Source of the DNA: Coffea arabica
Lineage: Eukaryota > Streptophyta > Magnoliopsida > Gentianales > Rubiaceae
Length of the DNA: 64,000 nucleotides
Assembly: GCF_036785885.1 (NCBI RefSeq)
Contig: NC_092316.1
Span: forward strand, 17,167,001-17,231,000
Direction: 5' to 3'
The stretch's first letter is position 1, and each line of letters begins with the position of its first letter. Below the pieces are notes generated by a model. That model saw only the letters and a program-made list of their open reading frames with translations. It did not search any database and was not told the origin of the DNA. Below, in pieces: positions 56,979 through 64,000 of this stretch. The position numbers and the translations under genes are program-made.

Positions 56979-58325
56979 TACATTAGGTTATATAAATGTT
57001 ATCATTGCCGGAAAAGCATCTCACTTTCATGCATTCATGAGTAAAGGTTTGGGTGTACTTTACTAAAGATTTGGGTACTTTAGTGACACTTTGTAGCATT
57101 CATGAGCAAAGGTTTTGGGCATACTTTGGTATTTCTTATTAGCACAAGAAGAAGAGGGAAAAAAATAACTGACAGCTTGAGAATTAAACGTGAGGAAAGG
57201 TTGAATCTACACCTTCGTAGTCTAAAACCACAATCTACACACTAATATGACTTTAAAGCCCTTACTATTTTGATGATCTTACTTATATAGGTTTACAAGT
57301 CTATGGTTATCTTTTCGTGTGTAATAAAAATTAATTACTTGCTTCAAAAAAATTGCTAAGAGAAATTAGATGAAAGAATAATCACGAATTGAACAAGGGA
57401 TATTTATTCATTGGGATTAGATGAAGGCAAACTGATAATGAAAAATATTAGTATAATTGAAACAAAGGATGGCTATGATGATGAAATCAATTTTGAGAGG
57501 GATGATACCCTAAGCAAGAAATCTCAAAAGGGTATCTCGACTTTGAGTGAAGGAATTGAAACAAAAAATAATATCAAAATGATGTGAGTGATGTAGGGTA
57601 CTCAAACTGAAATATGGCATTGCACCATGGTCCAATTTGAAAACTTATAGGAAGTTCAACTACATGTTCCAATTGGTGATTGTGACCAAGATTCAATGCC
57701 AAATGTAATTCATTGAGTGAGATCGTTAATTCTTGTCCAAATGGAGGACGTATTCATTGAAGATTTACAAGCCCCTTCCTTTATGCAAGTTGCTATATAT
57801 GGCAATAAATTTGAATTCTAAGTCATCTTGAAAATGTGTTGGTTGAAATTCATTTGATTTCTTTATATACATACTATTTGATGATTTTGGAATTGCAAAA
57901 TCTTACTATGAGTCCCCGCAAAATTCTTAGGGCTTTAGGCTGTCGATCGAGCCTTTGAGTCAAAGTTTTAACAAATTCAGACTCAACCCACTTAGTAAGG
58001 CATTCGGGATTCGAGCCATGAGTTTTGGGCTAATATCTATTAAGCTCATACTTAACTCACAATACATTTAAGTTTTAAGCCTAATTCGAATTTAGTTCAA
58101 ATTCACTTAATGCTTCTTAATTTTCTTAATATAATTACTATAACCACCAGGTAGTATAGTTAATTTGCGATTTACAATATTAAGACTACACATAAATCAA
58201 TAAAAAGTTCATTAAAAGTACATAAACCAAAAGTTTTTCAATAATATTTGTGTCTAATTCTTTTAAATACATATAAAATATGATCAAAATTTATTTATAG
58301 TTTTATATGCATTAGGGTGCATGCA
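56979..58325. other. Intergenic, possible degraded repeat from 57935
   Basis: 57935-58090 and 58490-58640 contain words such as GTCGATCGAGCC and AACTCGACTCACATTTTAATCGGG, resembling degraded hAT-type ends. Nothing else recognised. Confidence 0.35.
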
Positions 58326-58440
58326 TACATTACACACACACACACACACACATATATATACATATAAACACACACACACCCATACATATATACATACATA
58401 CATATATATATACACACACACATCCACGCATACATACATA
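58326..58440. repeat. (AC)n/(AT)n microsatellite
   Basis: Runs of ACACAC (58331-58350, 58368-58377, 58413-58420) mixed with TATATATACATA. The apparent open frame across it is simple-sequence artefact. Confidence 0.9.
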
Positions 58441-59469
58441 TCAAAATATAAATAATATATAAAATAACAGGACGAGTTTTAATCGAGTTGAGACTATAGA
58501 GGTCCAAACTCGACTCACATTTTAATCGGGTCTCATATCTAGACCCAAGCTCCGCTTAACGTAGAATCATAGTAGGCTTGGCCCCTTTTCTTTCAGGCTA
58601 AACAGGTCAAGTTCAGACTAGTCTAACCCAACCTTATATCAGATACACAATTAGGGTGTGAATTTAGGATAGGAGAGTGGTATGGTTTGAACCCCACTCT
58701 TAAAACTGTTTTGTATCTAATCTTATTATATTGATAGGCAAATAAATCAGGTCAACTCAAAGAGGAAGAAACTTTAGTAACAAAATTGAGAGAACAATAC
58801 TATACATATCACAAGTACGGTTGCTCAAAAGAAAAGGAAAAAACAAATCACAAGCACAAACTTACATGGTCTAACCACCGGTGTATTGTCATCCAATCCT
58901 AATTCTTCTTGATTATAAGTTAGGTGTACGTCCTTTTTTACACAATTAATGTGGGACAAGATGTCTTGAGGATGGAGGAGAACAATTTCAAATACATTAA
59001 AGGAATCTTTAGGTGACACTCTGACCCAAAATATTTCTAACCAAAATATTTCTCAAGAGCTAGGGATAAAGGTAAGTGGTAACGGAACACATTGGTGGGT
59101 ATGTCATGACCAGGTTCATGATGGACCACTTCCATTCTGTTCCCATCAATAAAGCTTATATTTTAAGATTGTCAGTTGCAATTGTCTAAATAGGAAAAAT
59201 TAGAACTTTAAATCATCTTCTCTTCCATAACCAAAATTTGCAGCACCTACATCAAATTTCATTTTCTTCCAAAATCAATCTTCATTACAAGGTTCATTGT
59301 AAAAAAAGGACCTATCCCGAAATGATAAGGCTGCAAGATATACGGTGATTTTTATTGCACAATTGCTACATTCAAAATAAATTTTTTTTAGAACAAACTT
59401 TAAACAAAAGTTTGTTCAAGCTCCAAAAAACACTATGCGCTGACATTAAATCTTTAATTTGAAACTTTT
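58441..59469. other. AT-rich intergenic
   Basis: No gene or clear repeat beyond the hAT-like words at 58490-58640. Confidence 0.4.
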
Positions 59470-61090
59470 GGTAGGGTTAGAAAGGGAACGAAAAGAAGTT
59501 GTGTTGGCTGAAATGGGATCATTTATGTAAAATGAAATCTGAAGGAGGATTGGGTTTTAGAGACATGGAGGCCTTTAATCTTGTTTTATTAGCAAAACAA
59601 GGGTGGAGGATAATTAAAAATCCTGCTTCTTTGGCAGCCAGAGTTTTAAAGGCCAAGTATTTTGCTAAGACAAATTTCTTGAACGCCAAATTAGGGAGCA
59701 ATCTATGGAGGAGTTTATTGGCAGGAAGAAGCTTACTGTAAAGAGGCATCGTGTGGCGAGTGGGTGATGGTTCAAACATACAGGTCTGGGATGATCCTTG
59801 GCTACCCTGTCCTCCATCCTTCCGAGTGTCACAATGCTCGAGGACTTTGTGGCTAGATGCTAGAGTATGTGATTTAATTGACGCCCATTCTAGTGACTGG
59901 AGGCTGGACTTGCTTCACACTCTATTTTTGAGTTATGAGGTACAAATTATTTAGAAAGTTCCTCGCTCTCCATGGTGGGCTAGGGATGAGATAGTATGGT
60001 TCTATAATTAAAATGGGAGTTTTGACGTCCGGTCAGCATACCATTTGGCAAGAACCTTGCAGAGGTTGGACGAAGGTGGGGAGAGGGCATCATCCGACAG
60101 TAAGGAGAAGTCTTTCTGGCTTAGAATTTAGAACTTGAACATTCCTCCAAAGGTCAGAATCTTTGTTTGGTGCGCATGCTCTGGTATTTTGCCTACAGGG
60201 CAGAATTTATCAGATAGGCTTAAGTGAGATGTTATGAGATGCAACTGGTGTGGCTGTGATCAAGAGACTGATAAGCATATATTTTTTTGATTGTATTTTA
60301 GCTCAAGAAGTTTGGTCAAGTATAGGGATGCTGAAAGCAATTTGCATGCCTGCTGCATCAAACTTTAAGGACTGGTTTGATTGTTTTTTGAAGTTTCAAG
60401 GTAAAGAGATAGCAGAACTCATTGTGGTAACCATGTGGATGATCTGGAAAAGCAGGAACTAGTCATTATTCGCAGGCAAGGATGGGGATGCAACACAGGT
60501 GGGTGAGTATGCTAAGGCATTCTTGCAAGAGTATTGGAATATCCATAAGAGGCAAGAAACACGTCGATATAAGGAGCATACCAAATGGGTAGCACCAGAT
60601 GAGAGTTATCTAAATATTAACATGGATGGAGCTTTCTCTAAAGAAGCAACTGGCGTTGGTGTGGTGGTGAGGAATCACTTGGGTCAAGTGGAGGCTATAA
60701 TGGCTACACGGGTCGAAGGAGCTCACAATGCAGAACATGTGGAATGCTTGGCTTTTCTCACTGCTTTGGAGTTTGCAAGAGACTTTGGAATCTCGCATTT
60801 CTTGCTCGAAAGGGATGCTTTAAATATTGTTCAAAGGATTAACAGCAATGAACCTGATTTGTCATTGATAGGTAACTTAATCCATGGCATCAGAGCTATG
60901 CTGCATACTTTTGATTTTGTCAAGGTTAGTCATGTGAGGAGGACCAATAATGTCCCTACCCACATCATGCCAAAGTTATCGTTATCTTTTGAGGGAAGTA
61001 GAGTTTGGTTTGTAAACTTCCCCAAGTCTGTTATTGAGGCTGCTCTTGTAGATTTGCAATGAATGGAGGTTTTTCTTTCAAAAAAAAAAA
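59470..61090 (+). pseudogene. LINE (L1-type) 3' fragment: RT zinc-binding domain and RNase H
   Basis: 5'-truncated non-LTR retrotransposon. Frames 59484-60460 give the plant LINE post-RT region: KSEGGLGFRDMEAFNLVLLAKQ, WRVGDGSNIQVWDDPWLP, AYHLAR, NIPPKVRIFVW and CNWCGCDQETDKHIFF (zinc-binding), broken by several stops. The last frame (60499-61062, 187 residues) is an intact-looking RNase H: NINMDGAFSK, AEHVECLAFLTAL and FLLERDALNIV carry the expected acidic residues, but the usual N-x-x-A-H-x-L-A end is NNVPTHIMPKL. An A run at 61079-61090 is the probable poly(A) tail. Confidence 0.85.
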
Positions 61091-61571
61091 CTTTAAATAG
61101 ATTTATAGCTTAGAAATGTCCTTTTTATGTACAATCTTGAATAGCATAAAATCTGTTTAACTAGCGTGTTAATATGTTAATTTTGTTAAAAGAACACAAT
61201 CTTCTTTTTAATTTTTTAATTTTTTTTATTCTACAAGTAGGAAATTTTAGATCCAGAATCTCCTACACATCATCTCTACCTTACCACCAAACCCAACCCT
61301 CCCCTAAAAGAACACAATCTGATGAATGTCAAGACTAAAATAGTGAACTTATGGGATGGTAGTACGCCTGACAATTATACCCAAAACCCAACAACTCATC
61401 CAACCTACCGACTAATTTGAGAGGTTGGGTTGGGTAATTTGGGCGTTGGGTCAATTTTGGATTGGATAATAAAAATCCAGATATATTTTGGGCGGTTTAG
61501 ATATTTGTGTTGGGCACCCATTACCCTACTTATATTTAAAAAATAAATAAATTAATTAAATTTACACTAAG
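61091..61571. other. Intergenic with GGTTGGGTTGGGT-rich stretch
   Basis: 61380-61510 carries repeated CCAACC/GGTTGGGT words; similar words recur at 63950-64000. Possibly degraded transposon ends; no gene. Confidence 0.35.
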
Positions 61572-63045
61572 GATGACATATTTGAATTTGGGAAAAAAGT
61601 CCCAATAGCCCTATAACTTTTAACCAAGTGAACTTTTGACCCTCCAACAATTAATAGTAAATTTTTGGCATCCGATCTATCAAAAGAACTAATTATTGGT
61701 CCTTCTGTCAAGTTCAATAGTTGAGTGATGAAAACCATTATTACGTGTGACGCATGAGAACATATGAAGGGCATTGTAGTCCACCCAGAATGCTGGAAAC
61801 CAACACATCGCTTTGCAGATGAGTCAGATACATGAATATTATCTCCTCCGCCAATATTATTAATCAGCAGGGATAGATGAGAAATTGAGTCAAATGAAAG
61901 CTGCTTTAATATCTCACCAAACCCATTTAAGTTGGCTTTTGCCAAAACAGCAAGTTGTGAGGGTTCAAGAAACTTTAAGGATTTCAAGATGTTAGAGATT
62001 GACAGATGATGACTCCATGAAAGGAGAATCAATACCCCAGATTGATATACAAAGCAATCATGAGTACTAGCAGCAGTGAAATAGACTTCAATTTTATGAA
62101 GAACCAAGGTCTTGCTTTCACCATATCATTGTCAGTTCCATTAGACATACGACAACTATCAAGTGAGAAACCAGATCAAGGTTTTTGGTTCCTCTTTTTT
62201 TCTTCAATAATCCCCTTGAATGATTTCTCAGTAATGGGTTCACCGATAGTTGGCACTGGGACTTTTTTCCGTAAAAATTATAATGAAGATGAGAAACCAA
62301 AAAAAAATGAAGATATTTGAACAGGGAGAAAATGGGGGGTGTTAGTACTAAATCGTATCAGTAACAATTATAGATCTAAAGTAACAATTAGTTACAGATC
62401 TAAAACTACCTCATCTTTCCATGTGTGGATGATGTCTAAGAAATAGAGGTTTAAAATTTTCCAAAAAAATAAAAAGGAAATAAAGAAAAGTCAACTGGTA
62501 ATTAAGGAAGCATTGTGCTAGAGCGGGGCTAGAGATGGATCTCCGGTGGCAGCAGCAAGAACACATTTGTTGAGATTGGTGACGACAACAACAAAGATTT
62601 ATTGAGTGGGCAAGTAACTTGACTGGAATCGACCTCTTATCTAGGCAATCTTTGTGAAAGGCATTAGTGAACCTGGAAAGCTGCCTCACCTTGAGCTTCA
62701 AATCTATGTGGTCTAGGCAAATGGTGCACATCTTCTGTGGAAGAATATCATCTTCTTAGTTCGATGATGGTGGTAATGATTCTGCTTCTTCTTCTTGTTC
62801 TTCTTGTTGGAATTAATGGCAGAATCTCGTGGGTAGACAAGAATGCCCCTGCTAATTCCTCGTGCATCGCATGTGATGTTGCTTTCTGTCATTCTCAACT
62901 GCTGGAATTGACGAAAGGACCAATATTTTGCACTTTTAATAGATCGGGGACCAAAATGTTACTTCTAATTGTTGGACGGCTAAAAGTTTGCCCGAATAAA
63001 AGTTTAAGGGCCATTGGGACTTTTTCCCCTTTGAATTTCACATAG
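61572..63045. mobile_element. Fold-back element with long inverted ends (Mutator-like), carrying gene fragments
   Basis: The left arm 61572-61735 and right arm 62885-63045 are inverted copies, about 75-80 percent alike by eye. Shared words include CAATAGCCC/GGGCCATTG, GGACCAATA, TAGATCGG, CTAATTGTTGGA and a GGGACTTTTT run. The interior holds a RING-H2-like fragment and further short frames. No transposase. A 9-bp duplication is not clear. Long inverted ends plus host gene pieces suggest a Pack-MULE. Confidence 0.6.
62570..62731 (-). pseudogene. RING-H2 finger gene fragment inside the fold-back element
   Basis: The minus strand from 62731 reads MCTICLDHIDLKLKVRQL, then NAFHKDCLDK, matching the first half of plant RING-H2 E3 ligases (CxxC, then FHxxC). 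The Cys-x-His of the middle ligands is changed (RFTN). After about 62645 the homology moves to another frame (DSSQVTCPLNKSL). Broken and partial. Confidence 0.6.
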
Positions 63046-64000
63046 GTGATACTCTATCTTTAACTTATCTTATATATCTTGTTGTACAAAGGTGAATGGT
63101 CATTGGTTGGTTAGAATTTATGTTGTTTGGGTATTATTACACAGAGGATGTATGGAAGGATAGGGATGGGATTGCTAGTGAAAAATCAAGATCTCTTGGG
63201 TTGATACATCTTGGATAAGAGAAACTGCTGGTGATGATCCTTTTTGTGTCAGCGTAAGCTGTATTGTAGCCTTATTAGCTGCAATCTCGCATTTTGTGCA
63301 TTGAAGGATGGTCTGTATGCATACACATGAAGCAGAATGGCATTATCCCTGAAGGTCTCCAACATTGTATTCTTATTCCATGACTGCAGTGCGAAAAAAA
63401 ATATGGGTACTTGAATATATTTGAGGATAAAGCAAAACCTGGTATGGTCTTTGGCTCTACTATGGATAGTGATATTTGAACTAATTGGTTGAGAATTGCA
63501 TCTCTCTCATCAAAATTTCAGTTTAATTAAGACGTGGTTGGATCTTTTATGAGACTAGAAATATGTTTGGTACAGCTAATCCTAAATCAAGTAACAAGAC
63601 TTGAAAAATCGTATATTGGTATATCATTTTTTCTTGCTATATCCAATTTGGACCAAAATTGTTGCTTCGGTCTCTTAGTTAGGACCAAAGCTATATCCAC
63701 TGTCCCGTTTGAAAATCCTTACTTGTATAAAAAATAATGAGTTCATCCAAATAGTTTAAACAGTTAGTACATGTATGTATTTGTGAAAGTATATTAGTGT
63801 GTAAAAATAATGAATTTCTAAAGAGTTTAAGAAGTGAGTGTGTGTTTATATCTGTGAAAGTGTTTTAGTGTGTGAAAAAAAAATTTTGTATGTAAAAAAT
63901 GTATTTGAGAGAATTTATGTATCAAAATCTTTAAATTAATATATTGGATCATATTTGGGTAATGGATTTGAGATGACCCAATATGACCCAACCCAAAATT
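63046..64000. other. Intergenic to the window end
   Basis: Contains a short diverged tandem duplication at 63750-63900 (TTTGTGAAAGTATATTAGTGTG and a variant). No gene recognised. Confidence 0.4.

Noticed and set aside
58295..58507. 70-residue Tyr/Val/Cys-rich open frame
   Set aside because: Produced by the (AC)n/(AT)n microsatellite.
61572..63045. Interpretation of the inverted arms as LTRs
   Set aside because: The arms are inverted, not direct, and no retroelement gene lies between them.

Overview
The window is nuclear DNA from a flowering plant, most likely a eudicot. It has spliced plant genes with long AT-rich introns, plant-specific families (class III peroxidase, single-finger C2H2 protein) and a dense stack of plant LTR retrotransposons. 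I cannot name the species from the sequence. About 10 kb at the left is genic; the other 54 kb is almost all transposable elements and their debris.

Region by region. (1) 1-10 kb: the 3' part of a class III peroxidase gene (+); a broken C2H2 zinc-finger gene (-) with a frameshift and a lost zinc ligand; and a four-exon HhH-GPD DNA glycosylase/AP lyase gene (-) whose junctions I could place to the base and which gives a clean 302-residue frame. An AT-rich tandem repeat lies at 10.6-11.3 kb, upstream of the glycosylase. (2) 12.3-32.3 kb: a complete 20.1-kb Ogre (Tat lineage, Ty3/gypsy) element on the minus strand. It has 3.34-kb, nearly identical LTRs, TATTG target duplications, a primer site, the extra ORF1, gag-pro, a spliceable intron, and pol with two RNase H domains. 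Its 3' UTR holds a satellite-like tandem array. (3) 32.5-48.4 kb: an older, decayed Tat-lineage element on the minus strand, with LTRs of about 0.9 kb and TATTC duplications. Inside it lie a young 5.7-kb chromovirus on the minus strand (574-bp LTRs, TTGTT duplications) and a probable 3.5-kb LTR fragment of a fourth family. Ogre and the old element appear to sit in one hAT-like remnant, parts of which flank the stack near 11.9 and 48.6 kb. (4) 48.6-64 kb: a deleted Ty1/copia element, a hAT-like element with very GC-rich ends, a duplicated segment carrying a tRNA-derived SINE, microsatellites, a LINE 3' end, and a fold-back (Mutator-like) element holding a RING-H2 gene fragment.

Only the peroxidase and the glycosylase look like functional host genes. 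The most unusual features are the Ogre element, with an exact in-frame splice across gag-pro/pol and a 3'-UTR tandem array; the nesting, which can be resolved by target duplications; and four separate frame breaks, each at a homopolymer one base too short, which may be assembly errors rather than real mutations.
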